From Leptolinea sp. UBA5366 (GTDB lineage Bacteria; Chloroflexota; Anaerolineae; Anaerolineales; Anaerolineaceae), in the NCBI GenBank assembly GCA_002407845.1, contig DHPK01000022.1, positions 1,409 through 26,963 on the forward strand: 25,555 bases of DNA, given 5' to 3'. Below, one piece after another: positions 6,964 to 15,434 of this stretch. The position numbers and the translations under genes are program-made. Position 1 is the stretch's first letter; every line of letters begins with the position of its first letter. Below the pieces are notes generated by a model, which did not search any database, had not been told where the DNA came from, and saw nothing but the letters and a program-made list of their open reading frames with translations.

Positions 6964-6969
6964 TATAAT
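6964..6969 (+). promoter_or_regulatory. Candidate -10 box for the GT-C/PLD operon
   Basis: A perfect TATAAT lies 20 bases before the ATG at 6990, with AGGGGA between as ribosome-binding site. No good -35 box is found 16-18 bases upstream. A directly repeated ATTGATGCC (6924-6932 and 6934-6942, 10-base period) covers the -35 side and could be an activator site. Confidence 0.4.
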
Positions 6970-6989
6970 CAACAGCAGACAGGGGAAAA

Positions 6990-9017
6990 ATGAAATCCTA
7001 CCTTCAAAAATATTCAAAATTGATTTTTCTGATCCTGCTTGGGCTCTCCTGGCTGACCTTTTTGAATCAGGCTGGCAGGTTGAACATATTTTTCGAAGAA
7101 AGAATCGTGGAAAAAATCCGCCCCGATTCCGGGCATGCCTGGATTGCAGACATTGATCAGCCAAAATTGGCAGCTGGGCATGACCTGCCGGTGACTTTCT
7201 ATGAAGATGGCATTCCGCTCGAACGAACACGCGGCACGACCACGCAGTCGATACGCTTGACTGGGGAGGGAACCTTCACGGTTTGGGAGAATGGGGAAAT
7301 TTGTTTTGCAGCAACTGACAACAGCAATCCGACGGAGAACGGCAGAATTTATCGGGTCAGATACCCCAAAATACTCGAAAACCGCAGTGCAAAATTGATC
7401 TATCTGGCAGCCTTGTTCGCTGGATTTATCTGTATGCTTTTATTTGCGCATGAGTTTTGGCTATTGTTGCAATCCTTTTTACAGATGATTCGCACTGACT
7501 GGAAATTCTTATGTTGTGTCCTGCTTGCAATCAGTCCTTTCATTATTTGTGCGGTGAAATTCCTGGTCAATCAGCCCCTGTGGGGGGATGAGATTTTCAC
7601 TCTGAAAAATTATATTTTTGAAGATAATTGGTACACTCCGGCGACAGTCTATGATTTCCCGAATAATCACATTTTGTTTAACCTGATCATTGGGATATAT
7701 TCCCGACTTACAGGCATCGTGTCCTTCTGCGATGTCGTCTTACAGCCTTGGCTCGTCCGCACATTTTTATTAGCCATCTCAATCTTGACACTCATTCTGT
7801 TTGCTTATTCATTAAAAAGAATCCACCCGGCTGCCGGAGTTTTGGGCGCGATTCTGCTGGCTTCAGCCTTCCCCTTTTATGCCTGGACGACCCAGATTCG
7901 GGGGTACGGGATCAGCATGTTTTTTGTCAGTGCTTTGCTTGCGCTGCATAGTTCGATTCTTGATGCTCCGACAAAAAATAAATTTCGATTGTTTTCAGTT
8001 TTAATCGCAGCTTTGATCTATGTGATGCCCTCAAACGCCTTGCTGCCAATCGCATATGGATGCCTGTTGTTAGTCCAAGGGGCTTTTAAATGGTTGAAAA
8101 AACAACCTTTTGATCTGACCCTGAAAATGATCCTGTCGCTCCTGGCTGGCGGGTTCTTGTCAATCGTCCTTTATTATCCAGTTTTACCGCAAATGAAACA
8201 GGTTTATCTGTCTCCTGCCAGCGGAGCCAAACCAGAAATCGGGAAACTGCTGGAAATTGCCTTAAGAAACAGCATTTTTGAACTCTTCCGCAGTGTATTT
8301 TGGGAACAGCCAATTTTATTAATCCTCTTTTTGATCGGTATTGCGGCAGTCTGCACCAATAAAAAACTGAGGAAGAATTTCCCCAGGCAGATGGTTTCTT
8401 TGTTACTTTTTTATTTGATTGTTTTACTCGGGTTTTCCGCAGTGACTGGTTCGGTCCCTTTCTCCAGAAACAATTTGCTGGTGCTTCCGGTTGTCATTTT
8501 TATTGCTGCGATCGTTATTTGGAATCTCGCGAGTTTGATTCAAGAGCAGCGGACAGCTCGTTTTGCAGCAGTGCTTTTCTATGCCGCATTAGCCGTGCCG
8601 ATGGTGTTTAAGGCAAATGCCGCGTACAGGGAGATCCCTTCCTATGAGCAGGCAGCGATGAGAGAGTTGGATAAACCTTCGTTCCTGTCAATCCGAAAAG
8701 ACTTGAAACCAGTTTTCGATATTTTTCCGGCTCAGTCCACACCGCAAAAGCCGTTTATTTTCAGCTATCCATCCGAGTATTATCTATATGAAACCTGCGA
8801 TTGCTATCAACAATCCTGTTATACTGACGAGGCTGGCAAAGAAGCTCAATTGCTGATGACCCAGGCTGAGCCTTATTGGCTGATTGAGACCAATTGGGCA
8901 GGGATGAATCCGGCATCTGCCAGAGAACCCTACCGGACACAATGCATCGAAGCGGAATCAATACCGGATTCAGTTTACAAAATATATATATGCAACGATT
9001 GGACAGACCGTAAATGA
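6990..9017 (+). CDS. GT-C-like integral membrane glycosyltransferase
   Basis: This 675-residue polytopic protein resembles dolichyl/undecaprenyl-phosphate sugar-dependent GT-C transferases (GT39/ArnT/PMT type). TM1 is about residues 10-27. A beta-rich extracytoplasmic insert (about 30-133) follows, then TM2 (135-160) and TM3 (172-192). The next loop begins QPLWGDEIF, with Asp200-Glu201 in the position of the acidic pair that GT-C enzymes use for catalysis or metal binding. Many further helices follow up to about residue 555, and then a soluble C-terminal tail with five cysteines, including the CDCYQQSC cluster. The insert between TM1 and TM2 is unusual for GT39. The ATG has AGGGGA upstream. 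The stop overlaps the phospholipase D-family gene by ATGA, implying a shared envelope job. Acceptor and sugar are unknown. Confidence 0.75.
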   Translation: MKSYLQKYSKLIFLILLGLSWLTFLNQAGRLNIFFEERIVEKIRPDSGHAWIADIDQPKLAAGHDLPVTFYEDGIPLERTRGTTTQSIRLTGEGTFTVWENGEICFAATDNSNPTENGRIYRVRYPKILENRSAKLIYLAALFAGFICMLLFAHEFWLLLQSFLQMIRTDWKFLCCVLLAISPFIICAVKFLVNQPLWGDEIFTLKNYIFEDNWYTPATVYDFPNNHILFNLIIGIYSRLTGIVSFCDVVLQPWLVRTFLLAISILTLILFAYSLKRIHPAAGVLGAILLASAFPFYAWTTQIRGYGISMFFVSALLALHSSILDAPTKNKFRLFSVLIAALIYVMPSNALLPIAYGCLLLVQGAFKWLKKQPFDLTLKMILSLLAGGFLSIVLYYPVLPQMKQVYLSPASGAKPEIGKLLEIALRNSIFELFRSVFWEQPILLILFLIGIAAVCTNKKLRKNFPRQMVSLLLFYLIVLLGFSAVTGSVPFSRNNLLVLPVVIFIAAIVIWNLASLIQEQRTARFAAVLFYAALAVPMVFKANAAYREIPSYEQAAMRELDKPSFLSIRKDLKPVFDIFPAQSTPQKPFIFSYPSEYYLYETCDCYQQSCYTDEAGKEAQLLMTQAEPYWLIETNWAGMNPASAREPYRTQCIEAESIPDSVYKIYICNDWTDRK

Positions 9018-10030
9018 CAAAACGAAACTTGCTGCTATTTTTTCTGATGGTAATACTTTTATCCAGTTCAGCCTTTGCTCGCGTTCAAGAAGATCCGATA
9101 GAAGTCTTTTTTAATGATCCTTTTGCGGATAAACGGGATTTGACGATCCAAACAATGATCCTGGATGCAATTGCTGACGCTGAATCCCAAATCGACCTTG
9201 CAACTTACAATTTCACCGATACGCGCTCAAGGGACGCGCTGCTTGAGGCGTCGAGGCGCGGGGTTCGGGTAAGGATTGTGATTCACTCTGAAAATGCCAG
9301 CAGCGCGATAATAAAGGACTTGAGCCGCGGCGGTATCCAAATTCAGCAGTCGCGCTCAGATGGACTGATGCATGCGAAGTTTCTGGTCATTGATCAGGAT
9401 GTCACGATCAGCGGTTCTGCAAACATGACAGTCGGCAGCTTTTTTTACGATAACAACTTCATGATTTTGATCCGTGACAAGCAAGTAGCGAGCGTCTTTC
9501 GCAGTGAGTTTAATGAGATGTTTGTTGACCGAAAATATGGTTCAAACAGCCCGCAAACACCGGCGGCAGATGTGATAACGCTAGCGGATGGGACACGGCT
9601 GCTGGTGCGTTTTTCTCCTGATGACGATGTCGAAGATATTCTGGAAGCGCTGGTATATGCCTCAAAGGATAGCATTCAGATGCTCGCTTATTCGTTTTCG
9701 TCCAATGATTTGGGAAGAGCGCTGATTGAGCGCTATGATGACGGGATCGACGTTGAGGTGATTTTTGAGAAAGAGAAAGCATACAGTGATGGGGGCGGTG
9801 AGGCTGAATATTTGAAACGGGCGGGCGTGCCGATCTATATGGATGGTCTGGATGGATTGATGCACAACAAGGTCATGATTTTTGACGAATCAGTGGTGGC
9901 AGCCGGATCCTATAACTATACACGGGCAGCGGACGAACGCAACGATGAACAGATTCTGATCATTGAAAGCCGGTCAATCGCTGACCAATTCCTGGCGGAA
10001 TACGAGAAGATTCTCTCTGAAACAGAATAA
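9014..10030 (+). CDS. Exported phospholipase D-family protein with two HKD motifs
   Basis: The 338-residue protein begins with a signal peptide or anchor (MTKRNLLLFFLMVILL, then SSSAFA|R), so it acts outside the cytoplasmic membrane. Two PLD domains follow, each with a complete HxKxxxxD motif: HAKFLVID at 120-127 and HNKVMIFD at 284-291. Each is followed by the usual GSxN segment (SGSANMT and AGSYNYT). This layout fits phosphodiesterases that cleave or exchange phosphodiester bonds, including exported nucleases, phospholipases and cardiolipin-synthase relatives. The membrane helices of true cardiolipin synthases are missing, so a secreted nuclease or phosphodiesterase is more likely. Its ATG overlaps the stop of the GT-C-like gene, so both are co-translated. 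Tandem hairpins and a terminator follow. Confidence 0.85.
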   Translation: MTKRNLLLFFLMVILLSSSAFARVQEDPIEVFFNDPFADKRDLTIQTMILDAIADAESQIDLATYNFTDTRSRDALLEASRRGVRVRIVIHSENASSAIIKDLSRGGIQIQQSRSDGLMHAKFLVIDQDVTISGSANMTVGSFFYDNNFMILIRDKQVASVFRSEFNEMFVDRKYGSNSPQTPAADVITLADGTRLLVRFSPDDDVEDILEALVYASKDSIQMLAYSFSSNDLGRALIERYDDGIDVEVIFEKEKAYSDGGGEAEYLKRAGVPIYMDGLDGLMHNKVMIFDESVVAAGSYNYTRAADERNDEQILIIESRSIADQFLAEYEKILSETE

Positions 10031-10043
10031 GCCTAGCGAGAAA

Positions 10044-10076
10044 GCGGCTGTCTGAAACTTACAATCAGACAGCTGC
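10044..10076. repeat. Inverted repeat after the PLD gene
   Basis: GCGGCTGTCTG pairs with CAGACAGCTGC over 11 positions with one G-T pair and an 11-base loop. It lies 13 bases after the PLD stop. No T-tract follows, so it probably protects the 3' end of the mRNA or assists the terminator 24 bases further on. Confidence 0.6.
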
Positions 10077-10099
10077 GTATTAAAAATAAACTGCATTAC

Positions 10100-10146
10100 G
10101 GACTGGTCATTTCCTCATGGGAAATTTAGATCAGTCCTTTTTATTT
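10100..10146 (+). terminator. Intrinsic terminator of the GT-C/PLD operon
   Basis: GGACTGGTC (10100-10108) pairs with GATCAGTCC (10129-10137) with one G-T pair. An inner ATTTCC/GGAAAT stem extends the hairpin, and TTTTTATTT follows. Confidence 0.75.
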
Positions 10147-10215
10147 GATTCCCTTCTTTGGTCAGCATAATATACAAACATCCTCTTTGGGTGCCTCAAC
10201 TTGTAGTTGTAAGCC

Positions 10216-10229
10216 TGCATTCGAATGCA
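10216..10229. repeat. 14-base perfect palindrome
   Basis: TGCATTCGAATGCA is fully self-complementary and abuts the terminator palindrome at 10229-10258. It may be a protein-binding site or an extension of the terminator structure; nothing in the sequence decides between these. Confidence 0.45.
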
Positions 10230-10258
10230 AAAGCAGGACACTTTCGCGTCCTGCTTTT
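10229..10258 (-). terminator. Symmetric terminator after the molybdenum hydroxylase operon
   Basis: AAAAGCAGGAC and GTCCTGCTTTT form a perfect 11-bp stem around an 8-base loop. The A/T ends give a short T-run in both directions, so it can stop transcripts from either side. It lies about 75 bases after the stop of the catalytic subunit gene. Confidence 0.7.
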
Positions 10259-10332
10259 CAACTATGAATAATACGTTTTCACTGCATGCGGCTGAAAAAA
10301 ATCTGAGGATTTTTACCAGCACAGCACAGCTG

Positions 10333-13167
10333 TCAGGCTTGTTTCTGCAGCGCCTTCCAGACTTTTTCCGGCAGGATCGGCAGCGACGGAATTCGGACGC
10401 CAATTGCGTTCGCGACTGCGTTTGATACTGCTGGCGCAACGCCATCCGTCGGGATCTCAGCCAGCGCTTTCGCACCGAACGGACCGGTTTTCTCGCCTTC
10501 CTCTTCCTGAATGATGAAACATTTCATTTCAGGCATTTCGTCAGCCTGCAAGATTCTGTAATCGCCAAAACGCGGATTCAACAGGTCGCCGGCATCGTCA
10601 TAGCACATTTCTTCGCAGACAGCGTAACCGAGCGCAGTTGCCTGCCCGCCGTGCAGTTGGCCGACAGCGGTTGTCGGATTGATGACTGTTCCCGGATTCA
10701 GCGCCATCACCAAGCGCGTAACCTCAACCTGACCAGTGTCCGTGTCGACTTCAACTTCAGCAAACTGAGTTGCAAAAACTGGCGGACATTCCGGTGAGAC
10801 ATAGGAGGCGACCGCTGCAATCTGCCGCTGGTCACGCTGGTGCAAGCTGTGCAGCGCGATCTGTTCCATCGTCACGCTGGAGCCATCCATTGCGACAGCT
10901 TGGTTGTCCTCCATCCGAATTGAATCCTGCGGCTTGTCCAGCATCATCGCTGCGCGTTCGAGCACTTGTTCTTTGATCTGCTCAGCGCATTTCTTGACAG
11001 CCATACCGCTGATGTAGGTCGTGCTGGACGCGTAGGCTCCGACGTCAAAGGGAGTGAAATCCGTGTCGGATGAATAGACGATTATTTTTGAGACTGGAAT
11101 CTGCAGGACCTCTGCAGCCATCTGTGCCAGTATGGTGTCGGAGCCAGTTCCCAAATCTGTCGCTCCAACTTGCAAGTTGAAGGAGCCGTCATCATTGATC
11201 TTCATGTATGCGCCGCCCATGTCGATTCCGGCAATCGCGGTGCCATGCATCATGATCGCCATCCCGATTCCTTTACGGATATTCGGACGGTTGGGGTCGA
11301 TGCGGAACGCTTCTGACTTTGACTTTTCCCAGCCGATTTCTTTTGCACCGTGTTTGATGCAGGCATCTAAACCATAGCTGTTGACGGCTTGCGGAAGCGG
11401 GTCAAACTCCGCCAGCTTTTCCATGATCAGAATGTTTTCACCCGGCCGGACAACGTTTTTCATGCGGAATTCGATCGGATCCATCTTGAGTTCAGCCGCG
11501 ACTTCATCCATGATGCATTCGAGGCCGTAAATACCCTGCGGACCGCCGTAACCGCGGAATGCGCCCGGCACCGGCAGGTTGGTGTAAACAATATCGGCAT
11601 GGAAGTGCATGCTCTTTGCGCGGTAGGTCGACAGCCCCCGGATGCCGGTCACGTTGCAGACTGTGAAGCCGTGCACGCCGTAAGCGCCAGCGTTTTCGAT
11701 CATGTCCATCGCAATGGCTTGAAGTTCGCCGTCTTTGTTGACGCCAACTTTATATTTGATGGTGTCTGGATGGCGCGAGCGTGATGAACGGAATTCGTCC
11801 TGCCGGCTGAAGTAAAAGCGGATTGGACGTCCGGTTCGAATCGTCAATAATGCGGATAAATCTTCAATCAGCACTTCCTGTTTAGCGCCGAATCCGCCGC
11901 CGATTCTGGGCTTAATAACCCGGATGTTCTTCACAGGGACATCGATCAACGGTGAAATGATCCGGCGGACGTGGAAAGGAACCTGCGTGCTGGTTCGAAC
12001 CACCAGCCGGTCATCCTCGTCCAGCCAGGAAATGACAATGTGGGGCTCAAGCGGTGTCTGCTGCACCTGCTGGGTGTGATAGGTGCGCTCAATAACCAGA
12101 TCGGAATTTTCAAAGTCTTTTTCAATATCACCGTAATCTGCGTTCATGACACAAGCTTTGTTGCGTTTTGCGTCGGCAATTCCAATCGCGTCCGGCTCAT
12201 CATGGATAATCGGAGCGCCTTCTTTCATCGTCTCTTCCATGTCAAAAACCGCCGGCAGAATTTCCCAGTCAACTTTGATCAAGCTGATCGCTTTGTGACA
12301 GAGCTCAACCGTTTCCGCAGCGACAACTGCGACCCGGTCGCCGACATAGCGCACCTTGTTATCCAGGCAGACCTGATCCCAAGGTTTCGGGTTGGGATAC
12401 GTTTGTCCGCCGCTGCCGTATATATGGCGTTTGACATTTTTATAAGTCAGCACAGCATGCACGCCGGGCAGCGCTTCAGCCGCTGAAGTGTCGATATCGC
12501 GGATGCGCGCGTGGGCGTGCGGACTGGTCATCAGCATGCCATGCAGCAAGCCGGGCAGTTCGATGTCATCAGTGAAAACCGGTTTGCCTTTTGCCAGTCT
12601 GACAGCGTCAACTTTTATTTCTGATTTCCGAATTTTGTTGAAATTGTTGCGGGTTTCACCTTCGTAGACAACTTCTTCATCTGCTTTGGTGTATGGCGGG
12701 AGTTTTTCACCGCGCAGATAAGCAGCTGCGCGCATGACAGAATCTAATGGCTGATAGTAACCGGTGCAGCGGCAAAGGATTGCCCCCATCGCGTCTTTTG
12801 CCTCCTCTAAGGAGGGGTACTGTGTTTTATCGAGCAAGGCTTTGGTAGCGAGGATCATCCCGGGTGTGCAGAATCCGCATTGAACCGCGCCGGTCTCGAT
12901 GAATGCTTGCTGAATCGGATGGACTTCCTGTCTTTCAGTCAGCCCTTCAACGGTTTCTATTGAGTGTCCTTCGGCTTGCGGTGCGGGCATCACGCAGGAA
13001 GGCAGCAGCTTTCCGTCCATCAGGATAGCGCAGTTGCCGCATTCGCCGGTGTAGCAGGCGCGTTTGACGCTGTAGCAGCCCTGATAGCGGAGCAGATCCA
13101 GCAGGGTGTCAGTCGGTTCTGCTTCGCAGGAGATTTCTTTTCCATTCAGTTTAAAATTAATTTCCAT
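10333..13167 (-). CDS. Molybdenum hydroxylase, fused 2Fe-2S and molybdopterin subunits (XDH/aldehyde oxidase family)
   Basis: The protein hydroxylates an N-heterocycle (such as a purine) or an aldehyde at a molybdopterin centre and passes electrons through two 2Fe-2S clusters. Residues 1-80 form a plant-type ferredoxin domain with Cys38, Cys43, Cys46 and Cys58. Residues 85-150 are the second cluster domain with CGFC (97-100) and CRC (132-134). From about 190 an a/b-hammerhead and the large molybdopterin domain follow, with PGAFRGYGGPQG and GAKALAEIP, whose Glu matches the family's catalytic glutamate. At 944 residues the fusion resembles E. coli XdhD (YgfN), whereas most bacteria have separate subunits. 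GGAGGAG lies seven bases before the ATG, 16 bp after the FAD-subunit stop. No xdhC/mocA maturation gene is nearby. The substrate cannot be assigned. Confidence 0.92.
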   Translation of the reverse strand: MEINFKLNGKEISCEAEPTDTLLDLLRYQGCYSVKRACYTGECGNCAILMDGKLLPSCVMPAPQAEGHSIETVEGLTERQEVHPIQQAFIETGAVQCGFCTPGMILATKALLDKTQYPSLEEAKDAMGAILCRCTGYYQPLDSVMRAAAYLRGEKLPPYTKADEEVVYEGETRNNFNKIRKSEIKVDAVRLAKGKPVFTDDIELPGLLHGMLMTSPHAHARIRDIDTSAAEALPGVHAVLTYKNVKRHIYGSGGQTYPNPKPWDQVCLDNKVRYVGDRVAVVAAETVELCHKAISLIKVDWEILPAVFDMEETMKEGAPIIHDEPDAIGIADAKRNKACVMNADYGDIEKDFENSDLVIERTYHTQQVQQTPLEPHIVISWLDEDDRLVVRTSTQVPFHVRRIISPLIDVPVKNIRVIKPRIGGGFGAKQEVLIEDLSALLTIRTGRPIRFYFSRQDEFRSSRSRHPDTIKYKVGVNKDGELQAIAMDMIENAGAYGVHGFTVCNVTGIRGLSTYRAKSMHFHADIVYTNLPVPGAFRGYGGPQGIYGLECIMDEVAAELKMDPIEFRMKNVVRPGENILIMEKLAEFDPLPQAVNSYGLDACIKHGAKEIGWEKSKSEAFRIDPNRPNIRKGIGMAIMMHGTAIAGIDMGGAYMKINDDGSFNLQVGATDLGTGSDTILAQMAAEVLQIPVSKIIVYSSDTDFTPFDVGAYASSTTYISGMAVKKCAEQIKEQVLERAAMMLDKPQDSIRMEDNQAVAMDGSSVTMEQIALHSLHQRDQRQIAAVASYVSPECPPVFATQFAEVEVDTDTGQVEVTRLVMALNPGTVINPTTAVGQLHGGQATALGYAVCEEMCYDDAGDLLNPRFGDYRILQADEMPEMKCFIIQEEEGEKTGPFGAKALAEIPTDGVAPAVSNAVANAIGVRIPSLPILPEKVWKALQKQA

Positions 13168-13183
13168 TATTGATCTCCTCCTG

Positions 13184-14023
13184 TCAGTTCCCGGACTTTT
13201 CAGCCAGTTTTTTCAGCGCCCGGCGGGTGAGTGTTCCAGCCATGGCTGCGCGGTATTCCTGTGAACCGCGGTAATCTCCGACTGGTTTGGCTTCTTTTAC
13301 CGCTTTCTCAGCCGCTTTATCCAGTTCACTATCCGTCAGAATTCCTTTTCCCAGCGCTTTTTCAGCCGCTTGAAAGCGTTTCGGTGCAGGACTGGCGCCG
13401 AAAACTGCGATACGGATTTGGTCAGCTTTTTCTTTTGGAAAATCTGCTTTAACCACGACTGAAACGATGCTGGCATCGCTCGGTGTACGTGCAACGCGAT
13501 CCAAAACCAGATGCGTTTTCTTTTCCAGCGGCAAAATGACCGCCTTGATCAGGCTGCCTTTTTTCAGTTCCGGTTTTCCGTCTTTCAGAAAGTCTTCGAT
13601 ATTCACTTTCTGTTCACTGCCGTTTCCGCTGACGAGGACGATCTTTGCGTCCAGCGCAAGCAGTACGAGAATCAATTCAGCTGGAAAATTCGGGTTCATC
13701 AAACTGCCGCCAAGGCTGGCAAGGTTTCGCAGTGCACCCGTGGCGCTCAAGTAAGCCGCTTCGCTCAGAACGCCGTCCCACAGTGCTTTGACCGCTTCTG
13801 ATTTCGCTATCGTTTCGAATGAGACCATCGATCCGAAGATGACTTCATTTTCTTTAATTTGGATCTCATCCAGCCCTAAATCTGTCAGTTCCACCATGGC
13901 ATCAGCGCGCCATTCGCTGATATGTTTGGCTCTGGGCGGGAAATAAAGCGGAATGCACGATTCAGAGCGGTTCCCCAATATTTTCAGGGCATCTTTGACC
14001 GTCGCAGGTCGATAATATTTCAT
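13184..14023 (-). CDS. FAD-binding (CoxM/YgfM-type) subunit homologue of the molybdenum hydroxylase
   Basis: This 279-residue cytoplasmic protein has the PCMH-type FAD domain architecture: an N-terminal half starting YYRPATVKDALKIL, a central NLASLGGSLMNPNFPAELI block followed by LLALDAKIVL, and a CO-dehydrogenase flavoprotein C-terminal domain from about 165 on (KFxAAEKAL region). In the family it takes electrons from the 2Fe-2S subunit to NAD or another acceptor. The first FAD motif, normally AGGTDL-like, reads PLYFPPRAKH here, so the glycines that contact the pyrophosphate are missing; the second motif keeps LGGSL. FAD binding may therefore be altered. GGAGG lies upstream of the ATG. It is the first gene of a two-gene operon with the catalytic subunit. 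Confidence 0.88.
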   Translation of the reverse strand: MKYYRPATVKDALKILGNRSESCIPLYFPPRAKHISEWRADAMVELTDLGLDEIQIKENEVIFGSMVSFETIAKSEAVKALWDGVLSEAAYLSATGALRNLASLGGSLMNPNFPAELILVLLALDAKIVLVSGNGSEQKVNIEDFLKDGKPELKKGSLIKAVILPLEKKTHLVLDRVARTPSDASIVSVVVKADFPKEKADQIRIAVFGASPAPKRFQAAEKALGKGILTDSELDKAAEKAVKEAKPVGDYRGSQEYRAAMAGTLTRRALKKLAEKSGN

Positions 14024-14167
14024 CTGGATTCCTCCATTCGCCTATTTAATGAAATGGATGCTCGTGCTGTTTTTCAGCCAGTTATCGATTTCATCACGGC
14101 AAAATAATTTTATCAAGAGGCAGGAGAAAAATATTTAATCTTTGAGTATATTTCGTCTTAATTTTTC

Positions 14168-15424
14168 TCACTGATTTTGCACAAATTGATACAGCTGATT
14201 GTTTTTAAAGTTACAGCGGATGCCATAGTCATAATTGGTGCCTGAAAAAACAGTCAGCCCGAGATCGCCAGTCCCCAACCAGGTCGCATCGGTGATCGTG
14301 CCCAGCAGGCTCTGGTTGTACAGCACTGAGATTTTTGATCCGGAAGCTGCCAGCGTCAGCGTTCCCGAGCCCTTCAAACTCCATTGACTATAAGAGTAGG
14401 TCGCCAGCGGGACTTTCGCTCCGTTTCGGAAGCCATTCAGGTAGATGTTCCCATCCAGTGCGACAAAGACCTGTAGAAAATTCAGATTGTCTTTCGCACG
14501 GAAGGTGAACCCGCAGCCGGAGTCCATGTTATTCGGTCTTTCATAGGCAGATTCCCACGAAATGTCGGACTGGATCAGAAAATCCTGCGCGGCAATTCCA
14601 AGCGAATGGTTCTGATAAAACCCCATTTGAGCCAGGGCAGTTTCGAGATCCGCGGACGCTGAATAGGTCCCAGCGCTTTGGGTGATCCGCTCTTTAAGTT
14701 GAAGCATGCGGATCAGTCTGGCAGCCTGAGCGGGAGTGTTTGCGTCCAATGCGGATGAAGTCTCCGTTTTCGGCGCCAATGAGATTTTGAGAGACTTAAA
14801 ATTCACCGGGGTTTTTTGGCTGCTGAGAGGCTGAACAAAGAAGCCGAGTCCCTGCCCCTGCCAACTGACCAGCGCGGTATCGACCAGCTGATCCCAAAGA
14901 TAGATGTCCGCCCAGCCATTATGGATTTCAAGCTGAATCGGCACCGGCTGACCCTGATTGAAATCCTGAATTTTGGTGAAAGGGACTTTTGGGGTCCAGA
15001 CGCCAGCTGCGTTCTGGTACAGTCCATAGGTTTGATCATTGCAGACCATGAAGGTTTCGAAATTGGACCCATCATTGCCCAGCGCCAGTCCGGCGCAGAC
15101 TGAGGGCTCAAAAAAGGGCAGCAAGATTTCAGCCGAAATCCTGATCTGATAATCGCCGGAAACCTGCAATGCCGGATTGAATAGGGCGGCATACTGGTTC
15201 GAGCTTGATGTCACATCCCACCAATAACCGTCAGCTTTGATCGTGCGCTCGATCTCTGCATTATCTGCCTCCTGTCGCCCCTCTCCCCAGCCCGGCACTG
15301 ATGTGCCCGAAAAACTTTGGTCGTAAACCGTCGTCCAGATGGTTTCTTCAGGCGCTTGCGCTGACGCCTTCAAAGGAAAAGCCAAAAGCAGCACAAAGAG
15401 TAGCAAAAGATAACATTTTCTCAT
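14168..15424 (-). CDS. Exported protein with two similar beta-rich halves
   Basis: I do not recognise a named family. The 418-residue product has a signal peptide (MRKCYLLLLFVLLLAFPLKASAQA|PEE). Two halves of similar pattern follow, about 25-205 and 260-415. Each has a segment of the form G-(hydrophobic)-N-F-x-x-(F/Q)-(V/M) leading to a YGLY or IYLNG strand, then a weak substrate-like surface strand (VWTPK, KVPLA). This suggests duplicated concanavalin-like (LamG/DUF1080-type) beta-sandwiches joined by a helical linker near 206-260. Such domains bind carbohydrate or protein outside the cell. The start at 15424 has AAGGAA upstream and gives a clean signal peptide; an upstream frame to 15553 would overlap priA. 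It follows priA by 10 bp and is probably co-transcribed with it. Confidence 0.7.
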   Translation of the reverse strand: MRKCYLLLLFVLLLAFPLKASAQAPEETIWTTVYDQSFSGTSVPGWGEGRQEADNAEIERTIKADGYWWDVTSSSNQYAALFNPALQVSGDYQIRISAEILLPFFEPSVCAGLALGNDGSNFETFMVCNDQTYGLYQNAAGVWTPKVPFTKIQDFNQGQPVPIQLEIHNGWADIYLWDQLVDTALVSWQGQGLGFFVQPLSSQKTPVNFKSLKISLAPKTETSSALDANTPAQAARLIRMLQLKERITQSAGTYSASADLETALAQMGFYQNHSLGIAAQDFLIQSDISWESAYERPNNMDSGCGFTFRAKDNLNFLQVFVALDGNIYLNGFRNGAKVPLATYSYSQWSLKGSGTLTLAASGSKISVLYNQSLLGTITDATWLGTGDLGLTVFSGTNYDYGIRCNFKNNQLYQFVQNQ

Positions 15425-15434
15425 ATTAGTTTCC

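Larger units (their letters stand above)
10031..10332. other. 302-base convergent intergenic stretch
   Basis: The stretch between the PLD gene and the molybdenum hydroxylase gene is mostly secondary structure: a 11-bp hairpin (10044-10076), the plus-strand terminator (10100-10146), a 14-base palindrome (10216-10229) and a terminator palindrome (10229-10258). No gene is apparent. Confidence 0.7.

Noticed and set aside
9014..10030. PLD-family gene as an antiphage defence nuclease
   Set aside because: The signal peptide points outside the cytoplasm and no other defence gene is nearby.
11389..12486. Plus-strand open frames opposite the molybdenum hydroxylase gene
   Set aside because: Shadows of a long conserved coding region, with arbitrary composition.
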